Below, in pieces: positions 34,256 through 49,484 of a DNA stretch of 64,000 nt (position 1 is its first letter; the number at the start of each line of letters is the position of its first letter). This DNA is from Styela clava. Taxonomy: Eukaryota > Chordata > Ascidiacea > Stolidobranchia > Styelidae. A program made the translations under genes and the position numbers. Location of the stretch: the NCBI RefSeq assembly GCF_964204865.1, contig NC_135257.1, forward strand, positions 1,116,001 through 1,180,000. Direction: 5' to 3'. The notes below the pieces were generated by a model. The model was not told the DNA's origin. It made no database searches and saw only the letters and a program-made list of their open reading frames with translations.

Positions 34256-36980
34256 AAATAGTGAACTATTGGCAAATCAAGTATTTATGATGATATTACC
34301 GCTGCACCTTTCTCCACGCTTCATTTTTCCCAATTTGTTGTGATACAGAATCGTTCCTGTTACGTATAGTTGCGCATTAATCTGCTTTCATAAATCCTAG
34401 TCAGTATCCAGCACCTATTTTGTTTATGCATCTGCACATTATGTCACGCGCCCACACACGGAATCGTTTGAGTCATGATGTAATATTGGGCCTTGAATAA
34501 CGCTGCCGGTGATGCGCTTCTCTTTCCGGCCTCAAGAATAGTCTGTAACCGTATATGTTTCAAACGAGCCTTCTGTTTATCTCAATGCGTTGATGTACGA
34601 CACTTAACTAAGGGAGTACGAGCAAGATCATTGTATGTAAATGGTTTTTATTCTATTCCTGCACATATCCTGGGTTAAAAAATAAATTATATATATTAGC
34701 AAGACATATTTCAAGGAGTTTTGTTGTCGGACTAAGATATTGATTTGCACAAAGCCACAGAATCGCATTCAACGAGTCAGGCGCGTCGCGCTGTATCACT
34801 CGCTCGCTAATCCATGATTCCGATGCTTTCCAAGCGAACGGTATGCATGATTTGGCGGTATTAAAATTGGTGTCGGTCTGTGCCAACGGTATGTTAGTCT
34901 TTGGTGTCGACTGAAGTTTATAGTAGGCTATATGCAGATTTATGGAATATCTATGACATTGATTATGGCGCCATAATGCATTTAAAAACTAACATCGAAA
35001 ATATAATATTGTACAGAAGTTCTAAATTTGTATACTGAATTTATTAAGAACGGATGTCCCTGACTCTCACTTGTTTTAAGCTATTTATCATCCAAATGAT
35101 GACGTTCATCCATATGCACATTTCGTGTCTAATAATATAATAAAAGTGTAGAAGTTCATCTTGGTATATATACGTACAGAGTTACAAGGCAGTTTACGAT
35201 GCAATTAAATTAAGTGATTCAATAAACCGTCAGTTGCGAGTCCAGTGACACGTTATTTATGCGTCTGAATCACAAAAATATCAATTTCTCATGTTCTGAG
35301 ATATATCTGCTCTTTAAGTTGACACTCAGAACATTTTACATACGTTGATGATACATACAAATTATTGGAACACAGGCAATGAGAGTGTGTACGAGAAATA
35401 CAGGGGAATGGCTGCAACTGCGCGTCCCAAGTTAATTGCTACGGTGAAATATACTCACTTTAGATTGACATGAGTTGATTAGAAGAAATGGAAAATATTG
35501 CTTGCTCAAGACGACTGGTAAGAGCGATCGAACTATTTTGCAGGAATCCCTGAAGTTGTGCTTTGAGCGCATCCGCTTGAAGCCGGGATGACAGAATTCA
35601 CAAAAAAAGAGGTTAAGATCCAGTCGTACGTTTAACAGAATGACAGTGACAACCTGGGAACATTTTAAAACTAACACTAGCGTGCTATACCAATGTCAGA
35701 TGTATTCACGGGATATATAGTTGCATAGCAAAGATATAGCGTTGGTCAAGTTATATCAAATTTAATGAGACACATCAAGTAAACACTTTTTACAATTCAA
35801 GTCATGCCAAACCGAGAAACGGCTACAACAACAATGTTGGCCATACATGCCTTGGCTGCAACATGGAAGCCAGCGAAATGCAATAGCGTGCGACTGAATC
35901 ACATGAGCGACCGATCGTCTAGCTCAGTTGTTCTTCTTAACCTTTGCGAACTCATCGAACCCGTGCGTTGTTCTGCAAGCTCCCGTCAAACCCCATCTTA
36001 TAATACGATTCGTATTGATCGATTCAAATAAGTAGCGCATTCAGAACTTTATAAACGGTGCAAGTTTATATAGAACGCGTGGTGTATGCTTAGAAACAAC
36101 AGCCATTGTTGGGTCACTTTGGTGCTCCTGCGCCATATTGAAGTCGTCCAGAACAAATAGTAACAAATTTAAGCTAAGCTCTGCAAGCAAGTATTTATTT
36201 ATCACTTGGATGAAATTAAAAAATGCTCTCATTTCATTATTCATTTATGTACATTTGGTTCATATCTTCTTACTTCACGGTGAAATCTAGTTACATTTTA
36301 TAAGAAGACCATGAATAAATAATGTTTCGATCACGTAAAATTAGCTTAAAAACCCCAAGGTTTATCATAACAACCTAACATATTTCGTGCCCATAAACGG
36401 AAGGCATATAAAAGCCCCATCATAGAGAAGTACACCCAAGCGTACGACATCTGTGACAATATGAATTTTCCACGAAGTGTACTGGAATCGAAAGGTGTAA
36501 TAGTCGTTGAAAGGTCCACTAAAACTAGTGGCTACCCGAATCCCGAAGCTAAGCCATTTTATGAGTTGTTTAAACATGTAACTTTTGTATATCTTATACA
36601 AACTATAATTATTTTAGCATAATTAGTAGGATTGTTAATAGAAAGGTTTCATCATATACAACTGTTTCAAGGGACCTTCGCCGAACCCCTGAAGCAGCTC
36701 CACCAAACCCAGGCTAAGAAACACTTGGCTAGCTCGTATAGCCAACAGACTTGACAACCAAGCTTCGAGACCAACCAGACGGTTATAATTGCCGGATTTT
36801 TTTTAACGACGGCAATTTCACACGGTCGAGTTGGTAATGTTCGTACAGAATTCAGTTTAGACGCTAACGGTCGTGTATTTGAATCTTTGGGCACTCATAA
36901 CAAGTGTGGGGGGTAGGCTGAAATGAGTGTAACCAAAATGACCAGAAGCCACCAGATGCATCGAAATATATTTGTGTGAG
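34256..36980. other. Intergenic, nothing firmly recognised
   Basis: No supported exons. An open frame at 36667-36894 (-) has the look of repetitive DNA but no boundaries I can define. Confidence 0.35.
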
Positions 36981-36984
36981 ACCA

Positions 36985-37025
36985 AATTATTGGGCGCTCC
37001 CGTAGCATGTGAACCGAGATGGCGG
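36985..37025. repeat. Half copy of a short palindromic repeat family
   Basis: GGGCGCTCCCGTAGCATGTG then AACCGAGATGGCGGAC resembles one arm of the palindromes at 38726-38823, 44829-44917 and 55278-55383. The other arm is not visible here. Confidence 0.5.
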
Positions 37026-37170
37026 ACTCTTGAACTTAGTATGTTTACCCGGTGTGTGTGTGTGGTATGGTAATATATGGCGCTTTAAACAATTTGAGTC
37101 TTTTGCGCCAGACAACTTAAATCAAAATTTTGTATATGCCTATAGTACTCTCTTGGTAGATTTCACAAAA

Positions 37171-38720
37171 TCAACAAGAGCTAGGGTCGCGTAAGATAGC
37201 TTTGAGTTGAAATTCAATGCCATAATCGCGGCATTTCATCTTTAGTATGCGTCTTTCATTTCTATATGCACGACAGTTCATTAGAAAATGTTCTACTGTC
37301 TCTGGATCATTACAGAAATCGCAAAGTCTATTATTATGGCATCCTATTTTATGGAGGTGCACATTTAAACGGCAATGTCCCGTCTGGAGTCGAAATATAA
37401 TTTTGTCCACTATTCGTGGTGACCAAGTGGAATTCTTGATGCTGTCTTCAATTGATGGGAAAATTGTCTTGTAATGAAACGCTTGGTCACTGTGTATAAA
37501 ATGTTGATCATTTATTAGCGCAGAATTGTCGAATTTGTGATTTGATTTTGTTTTGTGATTGGGATAATCTTTTGTCCACATCGACTTTCGCCGCTGATAC
37601 CTTTGCTATTTTGTCGGCGACTTCGTTACCCGGAATGCCAACATGTCCTGGAGCCCATAGTAGTGTGATTTTGCATCCTTGTTCCTGTAACTCAAAAGGA
37701 CAGGTCTGAATATTTGAAGATATATTACTAATTTGATCCGAGGTATTATTTATAGCGTGTATAGCAGACATACAATCCGATATGATAAGTATATTCCCTT
37801 TATAGTTATTTTTTGACCATGTAAGGGCACTATATATTGCAAAAACCTCGCAATCAAACGATGAACAGTCTTTGTCTAGCCTAAAACCCATACGAGAATT
37901 ATTATATGGAACATAAACCGCAGCACCGCATTTGTCATCAATTTTTGATCCATCGGTATAGATATGCACGTGTGATTGATAGGATTCATTTATATAATCC
38001 AAACTTATAGCTTTTGTTTGGTCGGGCGTATACCAAAGAAAAAGTATATTCGATAATGCATCGTCAATATTAATTTCGTCCAAATACCATGGGGGAATTT
38101 CTTCGGCTTTAAAGCAGTTTAGCCTTATATAAGAGGCATAATTGTAGTCGTCGTATACTCAATGGCATATCATTACAACAAACTTGTAAAGCAATTTTGG
38201 GCGTACTCATCATGCCACCTGCAGCGATGCGTAGACATTGAGATTGGATAATTTCGATTTTTCTTATGGCATTCATTGATGCTGAAAAATAGGCTTCCAT
38301 ACCATATTCAATAATGGGTCGAACTAGGGATCTGTACAATGACAAAAGGGGTGATTTGTTAGCTCCCCAGCTAGTTCCTATAAGCAAACGCAGCAGATTA
38401 ATCCGTTTACTACATTTTTGTACAACATATTCGATATGTCTCTTATAATTTAAGCGCCTATCGAAATAGACTCCGAGGTATCTTACTTCATTCCTGACTG
38501 GTGGTATTACACCGTTTATGTGTAGTTGTATTGGTGGTAATTTCTCTTTCGGGTGAAGAGCACACCTATTGATTTTGTGACCGAGATCTTAAAACCCCAT
38601 TGATTGCACCAGGACTGAATACAATCCAACGATCCAACAATGTTTACCAGGTAAAGGATAGGCCATAATTTTTTTCCAATTTTCCTTCTTTTAGTTCTAT
38701 TACGAGTTCGGGGACTAACC
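37171..38720 (-). mobile_element. I/Nimb-type LINE 3' fragment with RNase H, frame-broken
   Basis: Minus-strand segments in different frames give the order of an I-superfamily LINE. RT palm and thumb come first (38720-38516, CNQWGFKISVTKS and GVLFTRKR; then 38387-38109, YRSLVRPIIEYGMEAYFS). An RNase H domain follows (38083-37580, HVHIYTDGSKIDDKCGAAVY, CEVFAIYSALTW, ISDCMSAIHAI, GHVGIPGNEVADKIAK), then a C-terminal HCRLNVHLHKIGCHNNRLCD-like zinc region (37581-37171; CDFCNDPETVEHFLMNC). RNase H between RT and the end excludes CR1 and L1. The endonuclease and 5' RT are missing. Frameshifts near 38100, 38390-38510 and 37550 make it inactive. Confidence 0.82.
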
Positions 38721-38725
38721 AAGTG

Positions 38726-38823
38726 ATTCCCGTAGCATTTGTAACCGAAATTATGGCCTAACCCGAACCTGGTACAACTACTACGTTCCGGTGTCCGCCA
38801 TCTTAGTCACATACAGCGGGAGT
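38726..38823. repeat. About 98-bp imperfect palindromic MITE-like repeat
   Basis: The left arm TCCCGTAGCATTTGTAACCG pairs imperfectly with the right arm ending ATCTTAGTCACATACAGCGGGA. The centre contains GAACCTGGTAC, shared with the copy at 55278-55383. It abuts the 5' edge of the LINE fragment. Confidence 0.5.
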
Positions 38824-39384
38824 ACCAATTAATGTTACTTTCATTTCATTATCGAATGTTACCTTTATTAAAATTTTGCCTATAAAAGTCATGCGCAGTA
38901 TGCTCACGTCGTTTACTTGTTATATATGCTATGTTTATTATCGGGAAAAAAATAATAAATCATTTTGTAGATTTTATCGATTTCTCGATTATATTTTTTT
39001 ATATTTTCGTAATATTATAATACATCGAAACAACGTACTAAGTATTTAATGATCACATGTGCGGAGGCGTAGACTAGTAACCAGTGGTGGAAAATTGACT
39101 ATCCGGTTTTTAAGATATAGTACTGAATAATTGAAGCATCTGATGGGAGAAAAGTGAATCTTACATAAATAAAATATTACGCAACCGCTTTTTTAAAACA
39201 AAAATATTTTGTCTAAAATTATAACTAAACAGCATAAATGATCTGTCGTCACAGCTCAAGACAGTTGGGATTAAATCAATAATGTCATATACATAGTGCT
39301 ATTAGTGCACTTGAAAAGCTCAAATCTATAAAAACTTTAATTCATTGAGTTACCATTTTAAACTTGAAAAATTTGCTGTTGATA
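38824..39384. other. Short intergenic stretch
   Basis: AT-rich, nothing recognised. It ends at the AATAAA (39390-39385, minus strand) that probably serves the MARVEL-like gene. Confidence 0.35.
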
Positions 39385-39567
39385 TTTATTTAAGACATGA
39401 AAATGAAAAAGAGAATGTGAGGTAAAAATAATATGAAAATTCCTGACATTTGGTAAAAATCGACAAGACTATGTAACAAGGCAACAATAGTTATTCGCCA
39501 ACGTTGATCTGATCTTACAATTGATGTTGCTACGGTAGTATGCATATGCAGAATACCAATTAGCTAA

Positions 39568-41500
39568 TCACAATGATTCTACACCAACGGACGAAACACC
39601 AGGCGTCGCCGGTTGAGCATAGCCAGATTTTCTTCGATAAGTCCATGTTTTCATGTTAATTAACGTATAAATTGTCGCTAAGGCGTACATGCCTGCCAAC
39701 ACAGACCCTATCACCACTACAGCCAAGTTTTGTCCAGAATTACGCAAAATTCTGTCGTTAGGACACTCGCCTGTGTCTACCACCTCCGAGCTGCTACCCG
39801 ATTCACATATCCATACGAACCATTCGTAGCCTGCGGAAAAACAAACGCAAGCGATATAGAGGATGGCAAAAATGGCGTTTAAAGCAGCGTCCAATTTAAA
39901 GGGAATTATTTCCGACCTTGAAAACATGTAAAATATGAATGTGAGAAGAGTCAGCAACCAACTTGGTAGTGTGAGAGCAGAATAAAACAAAACTTGGTCG
40001 TTAATTTCAGGAGCCTCGTTGCTTGTTGACATGACTGAAATATAAAAAATAGATTTTCAATAACCAGCAGCCGAGGGTTAGAAAAGTATTCTGATTACCT
40101 TAAAAGCCAAGGAGCGAGAAAGGGAGAGTTTTACACATTTCAGATAATGTACACACCTCCAACACGCCATTCTCAGAACAGCGCTGAAACGACTGAGCTT
40201 AAATTCTCAACTTTGTTGTACAAAAATAAAATTCAGCACAAATATGAATAAATATAAACGTTATTAGTCTGTTCGCCGGAAAAATATGAAAACTATCCTC
40301 ACTGACTTCAATAATTAAGGTAAAACTCATCATTGGTTCATGTCAATGTTTCATGTATTAATTAGTTCGCAATTATTTCATTCCTCAGCTTTTGATAATG
40401 TGATACCATTCGTACTTCCGACCATCTTTATCACGGTGAAGTTCAAATTGGTGTTTATTTGTAATAAATTAAAAAGTGTTTAACTATATAACTTGACGTA
40501 CAAATTCAAATCGATAATCGTATTGCTGTGGAGTGGTTTGGACTGTGTGCTGAAATTTATTATTGCTAAGTGAACGACGATTTTAAATCATATGATGCAG
40601 TGCAGACAAACGTGAAAATTCTTATTGAGCTTGGTGAAGTATATTCATTACTCCTTAATTTAAATATGCTCAATTTTATGAGGTTCCTTTTTTATTCTTA
40701 TACAATTTATAACACCATCTTATATCTAATTGAAAATGTAAAACTATAAGCCTGTAACTATATTTTTCTACTTAATTTTTCTGCTTACGCATGCATGTAT
40801 ACAAATTAACTATCCATCAGAAGTATTTAGTTATTTCCAATAACTAATATATATAGATATACGAAAATTATCGGTAAGCATTTTTGCGTGAACCTGGAAA
40901 TGCTTTTCATTTGATGTAATATAATTTTGGCTTCGATTTAGAGTTTATAAGAGCACGTAGCGTCAACGCAAAACAACAGACAATGAATTAGCCAGTGGCG
41001 CAGATTCGAGTTCTTACAATTTTAACGACAATCTTGCAACTCAATTGGGAATTCGATTTTATACAGAAACAACATATTCACTAGGTTTCAAATTTTAGCA
41101 TCGCAATTACTGCACACCGTAAAATATTTCGGTAGCCCTGGGCGGTGAACAGCAAGCAACATAATTATATTCATACTTTTACAACAAGAACAGGGCAAAC
41201 ATGCAGAGTGAGGAATTTGCTTTTTGTGTAATTAAAAGTAAAAGAAATTGAATGGGTTTCAGTTGATATATTTGATGATGGGAATAGTCAAAGAGAATCA
41301 GCGTCTCTGGCTTTTCACAAATCGTATATAGTAGCCATTCCTCGTTGGGAGTTAGCGTAAAATACCAAACATCACTTACCGTCCCCAATGTAAACGATAC
41401 CCCAGCAAAATACACCGATAACGATTAGTGACAGCTTGAGAATTCCTTCTACAGACTTCACATATTCGTGGTTGAGTCTTGGTGGACAACAATTGTCCAT
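39568..41500 (-). CDS. MARVEL-like four-transmembrane protein
   Basis: Two exons, 41500-41380 and 40034-39568, join in phase 1 to 195 residues. Exon 1 gives MDNCCPPRLNHEYVKSVEGI then LKLSLIVIGVFCWGIVYIGD and ends before GTAAGT. Exon 2, after a TATTTCAG acceptor, adds three more hydrophobic segments (TLPSWLLTLLTFIFYMF, AIFAILYIACVCFSAGYEWF, NLAVVVIGSVLAGMYALATI) and a polar C-terminal tail. A helix preceded by KSVEGILKL, four TM segments and this length fit MARVEL-domain proteins (MAL/CKLF/plasmolipin type), which act in membrane apposition and vesicle traffic. The loop between TM3 and TM4 has a Cys pair (WICES..GECP) that may be disulfide-linked. The exact subfamily is not clear. Confidence 0.72.
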
Positions 41501-41682
41501 TTCTTCAGCATATAACACAAATTTCTAAACCCAACTAGAATACGACGGGTTTGATGAACAATTTTCCACTTCAGACCGTTTCGTGAACGGCCATTTGACA
41601 CGCTCGAGCTATTTTAGTAAATACTGTTCTGACAAATGTCAATACACCACTAACAGACTAACGAAAGAAGAGATTATCGTTA

Positions 41683-41690
41683 TGTATATA
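41683..41690 (-). promoter_or_regulatory. Candidate TATA box of the MARVEL-like gene
   Basis: TTATATAC on the minus strand about 185 nt upstream of the ATG at 41500. Placement is plausible, with no further support. Confidence 0.3.
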
Positions 41691-41760
41691 AGTGACATCA
41701 CTGCAAACATGGGTTAACTTCCTAATTCGTTCGAATAGCCTGCCGGATCTCTATCCATTC

Positions 41761-43629
41761 AATGTCACCAGGGGCGCAGCCAGGGGGGAGGTTACATGGG
41801 TCGTAACCCCCCCCCCCCCCCCTTTGGAATCTTTTTTTTTTTTAATAGTTTACGTTTACTTGCAATAATTTTATTCTTTGCGTTATCACTTTCGCCCAGC
41901 GTCCTAATTTATTATTATGTTTACGATTCGTTATCGCTGTTACGCGGCAGTGGATCTAGTTGCCAGCGGGGGGTCACGGAAGTGACAATCTACACTAAAC
42001 ATTTTTAAATACAATTGTACTACCTTTCACTTGACACAAATAGCAACGGACGTATCACACTATTGCCGTCAAAACTATTCCACAAGCGCGCTCTCGCCTC
42101 GCCACATTCAACGCATCCATACTTTTAATCACATACGTTATCGTTGGTTATCGGCTTATCGCTAATTACGAATTTTAGTTATGTAGTGCATCTTTAACAA
42201 GCGATGGCACCAGGATCATAAGCAAATAACAGACAAAATGAATTATTGGAAATGTATGGTTCATCGAAAAAAGGTGTCATAAAATAATATTCAATCTTCG
42301 AAAACAAAGCATTGCAAAATAATGTTCAATCTTCGAGTAAAAAGTATCGTAATATAATGTTCAATCCTCGGGAAATTTTTTTTTAAAGAATAATGTTCAA
42401 TCTTCGAGATTTTTGGGTAGCAAACTCGTCTGTCTGCGAAAAGCAGTTACATGCGTTGTCTTCCAGATCTTTTCAATAAACTGGTAACAATATGTTATTA
42501 AATTATAATTAAATTATTATAGTTAAATTATCGCTGAAAGTGAAGAAGCGCTATGCGCAGAATGCAGCTATCACGGGCGCGGGATTTCAAATTCGCGACG
42601 ATTTCACTTTCAGTAATATAGGTCTCGATGCATTGCAATAAAAATTAGAATTTATTAACAGTTAATTGCAACAAGCAAGAGTTTTACATTGAAAGACGTT
42701 CCCAATCAGTACGATACATGAGCTTGTTTTTAAATGATTGTAATCGTTTTATGAAGTTATAAATACGGGAACATCAAATATATTTATTTTGGAAATGGAT
42801 TGATATTTCGTGACGCACTCAAAGATAGTTTATGAACCATTGGCATTTGGCAAATATCATTAATTTATGCTATTTCTTAATGTTTCATGATTGCTAATAT
42901 TTCATTCTATTCTTATTTTACATTTTTTGCGGTATTTCAATTAAAATCATGACGATGGCATTTTATTTAACTGTTGACAATGGCGTAATAATCGGCGATT
43001 ACTAAAAGGTTGGAATGGGACATGCCAAAACAAAATAAACGAATTGACGCCTGACAAAGGGGGCAGGGTCTGGCGACAAATAGCCACATGTGTCGGTGTT
43101 TCCCTATCATCGGCATTTTCGGCATCACTTTGAAACTCTAAAACGCAAGGACACCCCGCGGAGTGAAGACTTTCTTTCGCATAGGGAAATATTTGAATTA
43201 CGATTGCTGAATAAGCGAAAAAAACAAATGCTTATTTTCTTGCTTGAAACAACGATAAACCAATTTAACCCTGTTGCCAAAAGTAATAGCATGCAATATT
43301 AACAAACTGGTAATAATATGTTGATAAATCGCCGCTAAAAGTAGAGAAGCGTTATGTGCAAATATCACAGGAATTTGAATTTGCGACGAATTCACTTTCA
43401 GTAATATAGTTAATGGCGCCTTGAAATGAAAAGTTGATTGATTTTTTTTGACCAAAGAGAATGGTCGGCGATTGCTGAAAGTAGGACATGCAAAGAAAGG
43501 CTAATGAGACACAGCGACGCACATGTTGTTTTGCCATCGTCGGAACATCTTTTTAAAGACCTATAAACGCGTTTTTATTTCACCGTAACCCCCCCTTGAA
43601 AAAATCCTGGCTGCGCCCCTGAATGTCAC
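41761..43629. mobile_element. Non-autonomous hAT-type element with internal duplications
   Basis: The element proper is 41769-43621 (1,853 bp): CAGGGGCGCAGCCAGG at the left, CCTGGCTGCGCCCCTG at the right, flanked by exact AATGTCAC copies at 41761-41768 and 43622-43629. A poly-C run follows the left end (41806-41822), with a matching GTAACCCCCCC near the right end. No transposase is encoded. The interior is built of repeats: four GTTCAATCTTCGAG-like units at about 42286-42412, and a duplicated block (42480-42625 resembling 43305-43412, both with TTCACTTTCAGTAATATAG). Confidence 0.9.
42286..42412. repeat. Four spaced ATGTTCAATCTTCGAG repeats
   Basis: ATATTCAATCTTCGA, AATGTTCAATCTTCGAG, AATGTTCAATCCTCGG and AATGTTCAATCTTCGAG occur at spacings of about 35-45 bp inside the hAT element. 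Subterminal arrays like this can be transposase-binding sites; here that is inference. Confidence 0.7.
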
Positions 43630-44248
43630 AACAACGCTTATGGAAGTTACATCCCGGCTACAGTACTAGTTGTCGAGAATTGTGGAAATGCCCTCCGGTT
43701 ATGTATATTTGTGTGGCAAATTAGAGGTGGAATAAATTTGCGGGGATGGTCAAAGTCTACCTGTACAATTTAAACAAGTTTGATTCGCACTAAAAATAGT
43801 ATTAATACAGGCACGCCAAAAATTGTGTTGGAGAGATGAACTATTTTCAAGCACCTAATTCCCCCTCCCCATTATGCATAGAAAGCATTGCATTTAATAT
43901 TCACTCTTTAACGGAACATTGGCCCGCGACTCGTAGAAACATCGGAGTGGTGTGGAGTTCTCGTATTGCTTTCCATAAGTTATAGAGTGATGTATAACGA
44001 CTGTTCCTTCTACCAGTATCCATTTGAAACAGTGATTTATTTTTGCATTGACTGTAGAATATGCACTGGTAGCCGCATAGGCTACCTATTTGTTTTAAAT
44101 ACTAGACGCATTTTCAGAAATTTAACGAGAAGCAAAAGCGAGACATTAATTCACTTTTCTAACATGAATGCTTCTCAAATTCCCTTTGAACTCATGGAGA
44201 GGATATTCACTTGACTTGGCATTTGTAAGCTAACCTGTCCGTCTAGTA
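43630..44248. other. Intergenic gap between two transposable elements
   Basis: No exon or repeat boundary recognised. Confidence 0.35.
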
Positions 44249-44828
44249 CAGTGGTTCCCAACCTTTTTTATATCGCGGCACACCTATAACAAATCATGAA
44301 CATTTCTAATTCCGACTCCAAACTGAATTTCATTACCACAATTTAAGTATTATCGATAAAACACTAAATTGGTTTAAAGTTGATAAAAACCGCTTTTTCC
44401 ACGTTATGAATTTCGTTCAAGGCCCGAAGATATATTGATGACAATAGCATTCAATATGTCGAAACGCTTATTCGATTTTTTAGACCACACGAACTATTCG
44501 AAAAAGGTACCCGTTTCTGTGTTCGAGATTTAAAATAATCGTCAATTCTACCACGCTTTCATGTGAAGAAGTAATTTACTAAATTTAATGAAGGTTTTAT
44601 CAAGATTTTTTTTACACCAGTATTTGGAATACCACGTGTTTCTCCAGATTACTGGCGTGATTACAGATTGCAAGGGAGGGCAAAATAGAATATTTTTATC
44701 AAATCGAATATATTTAACGACTTTTCGAATAACCGGTATTTTTTAGTATATATACAACAGACATCCAGAACGCTAGACATTCTAATGTTGGTGAGCTATT
44801 TCCGCCTGTCCTCTTTTTTGGAGTTTCA

Positions 44829-44917
44829 GAAGTATGTGCACCAAGATTGCGCACAGCCTCAACATAGTAAGTGTACCAGGTTATGTGCCATATTGGTGCA
44901 CATACTTCCGGAGCGCC
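44829..44917. repeat. 89-bp palindromic MITE-like repeat
   Basis: GAAGTATGTGCACCAAGATT opens the repeat and ATATTGGTGCACATACTTCC closes it as an inverted copy. The middle is GTGTACCAGGTTA. It resembles the copies at 36985, 38726 and 55278. Confidence 0.65.
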
Positions 44918-45055
44918 CGTTTCTACAAGAACCAGTTATTACACAACGGCGAACGTTGAAGTTTGGCTTTATATTCCTGGGAGAACTATGCGTTTATATC
45001 GTGACATATGTTAAAGACAGAAACATTTCGCACAATTATTTAGGATAGGATTTAC

Positions 45056-45382
45056 ATATTTATCCCGGGGGAGAGGAAAGCCGATAAGACGGCTTATCCA
45101 TATAGCGAACCACGGCCTCTCGTCCGGTTACCATTCCAAGTCGGGTATGGGATTAGTTTTTACTGTATTGTTTGTTTTCGGAAGTATGGACTTGGTGGTG
45201 GAGGAAGCCGTAACCGACCAGCGGTTACGTGAACCACCCAACGACGGCGAGGAGTCCAGCAATCCTTTCGCACATAACCATCCCTGCATGGGATTCGAAC
45301 CTGCGAACCCACGCAGAGTAATTAGAGGTGCGGTGGCGAGCGTATTCCTAACGCTTAGCCCGTTGAGCCACACCGCCGCGCC
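45056..45382 (-). mobile_element. tRNA-derived SINE
   Basis: On the minus strand the head carries an RNA polymerase III box A (TGGCTCAACGGG, 45370-45359) and a consensus box B (GGTTCGAATCC, 45301-45291), spaced as in a tRNA gene. A non-tRNA body and a tail of about 200 bp follow, ending near CCCGGGATAAATATGTAAATCC. The head is not a complete tRNA cloverleaf, so this is a SINE. The first bases of the head (GTGTGGCTCAAGG) are repeated just upstream at about 45383-45400. Confidence 0.82.
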
Positions 45383-45653
45383 TTGAGCCACACCACCGTT
45401 ACCTTGTTTCACATTTTCAATTTTACGAAGCGGTGTTGGTCCGCTTTATGCAAAACTCAAAATTGGAACAATACCGACTCCTCAAATTTGTCGTTTCTTT
45501 TTGTTAGCAAGAGCAGCGGGGGAATTGGAATCCCTTGAAATAAATTAAAAAATGAAATCTCTCCGCGGCACACCGAAATCATTTCGCAGCACACTGGCAC
45601 GGTGGTTGGGAACCACTGCTCTCAAGCAACAATAGCCAGTATTTTTGCTTGCA

Positions 45654-45659
45654 TTTATT
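45654..45659 (-). terminator. Polyadenylation signal of COQ5
   Basis: AATAAA on the minus strand about 165 nt after the COQ5 stop, just outside the adjacent hAT element. Confidence 0.55.
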
Positions 45660-45824
45660 TATAAATATAAAAAGAATGCATAGCTGTCACAATTCATCAA
45701 TTTTTCTGTGAATTAATGCATTTAGTCAACGCAGCCTCTGCAAAATCATTTCCATCATTTTTTGCACCCTGTCTTAGGAAACAACAATGATCATACTTCA
45801 GTGCGATCAGCATTTGGTCGAATG

Positions 45825-48771
<2,947 letters not shown>

Positions 48772-49174
48772 TGTCTGACTAATGCAGCTAATGATTCAGA
48801 TATTTTATTTCGTAGTGCATGAAATATTGTACAGGCAAAATTAAACAAACATAATAATAAAAATATAAAATAAACAAACATAAAATACAGCAATACCGGT
48901 ACTTCCGCAATTGTGATTCGACAATCAGACAGTAAAACCTACCCTACTCCAGTACTGGTACTTAATACAAGTTGTATGGAATTTTAGTCTAGTCAGCTAG
49001 TTGATCTCACTAACTGAATTCTGCTTGAATTGAAATATACCGGTACCTATACCGTACCGGTACCGGTACCGTATGACACTAAAAATTATCCCCAGACTGC
49101 TGGACTGCCAAATTATTCTACCCTACACCTACGGTAACTTACAGCCTTACCAGCCTACTTTACAATGTTAATTT
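48772..49174 (-). promoter_or_regulatory. Short COQ5 upstream region
   Basis: About 400 bp separate the COQ5 ATG from the 3' end of the LINE. It holds a GGTACC-palindrome cluster (49041-49073) and a TA/T-rich stretch. Any COQ5 promoter must lie here or read through the LINE. No clear TATA box is seen. Confidence 0.4.
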
Positions 49175-49484
49175 GCGACTTTATTTTTTTTTTTTTTTTT
49201 TTTTTAAACGCTCACAAATGTGTTAGATGTGATACAGTAATAATCATAGAAAAAATGGGAAATAAAATTTTTACATTCATTATTATCTCAAATTGTAATC
49301 CATAATATCCGACGTAGTTTCCATTTTTCAGTATTCCAATGTTCAATAATCCATGTATAATCCGTAATATCAATTCAGTGATATCAAGATGTTTTCAAGT
49401 TAATAATACATTAGTTAAGCATTATTTGTTATACATAAAAATAGAAAAAAAATATTAGCAACTATACATTTACTCAAAATATAA

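Larger units (their letters stand above)
44249..45618. mobile_element. hAT-type element containing a palindrome and a SINE
   Basis: The left end CAGTGGTTCCCAACC and the right end GGTTGGGAACCACTG form a perfect 15-bp inverted repeat. Subterminal CGGCACACC occurs on both sides (44275, 45565). The CAGTGGTTCCC terminus is typical of hAT elements. Flanking 8-mers do not match (gtctagta and ctctcaag), so the target duplication has decayed or one end has been rearranged. No transposase ORF is present. Nested inside are a short palindrome (44829-44917) and a tRNA-derived SINE (45056-45382). Confidence 0.78.

Noticed and set aside
42286-42412. CRISPR-like spaced repeats
   Set aside because: Only four imperfect repeats inside a eukaryotic hAT element, with no cas genes.
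45290-45382. Possible tRNA gene (good A and B boxes, minus strand)
   Set aside because: The segment does not fold into a full cloverleaf and continues into a non-tRNA body, so it is the head of a SINE.
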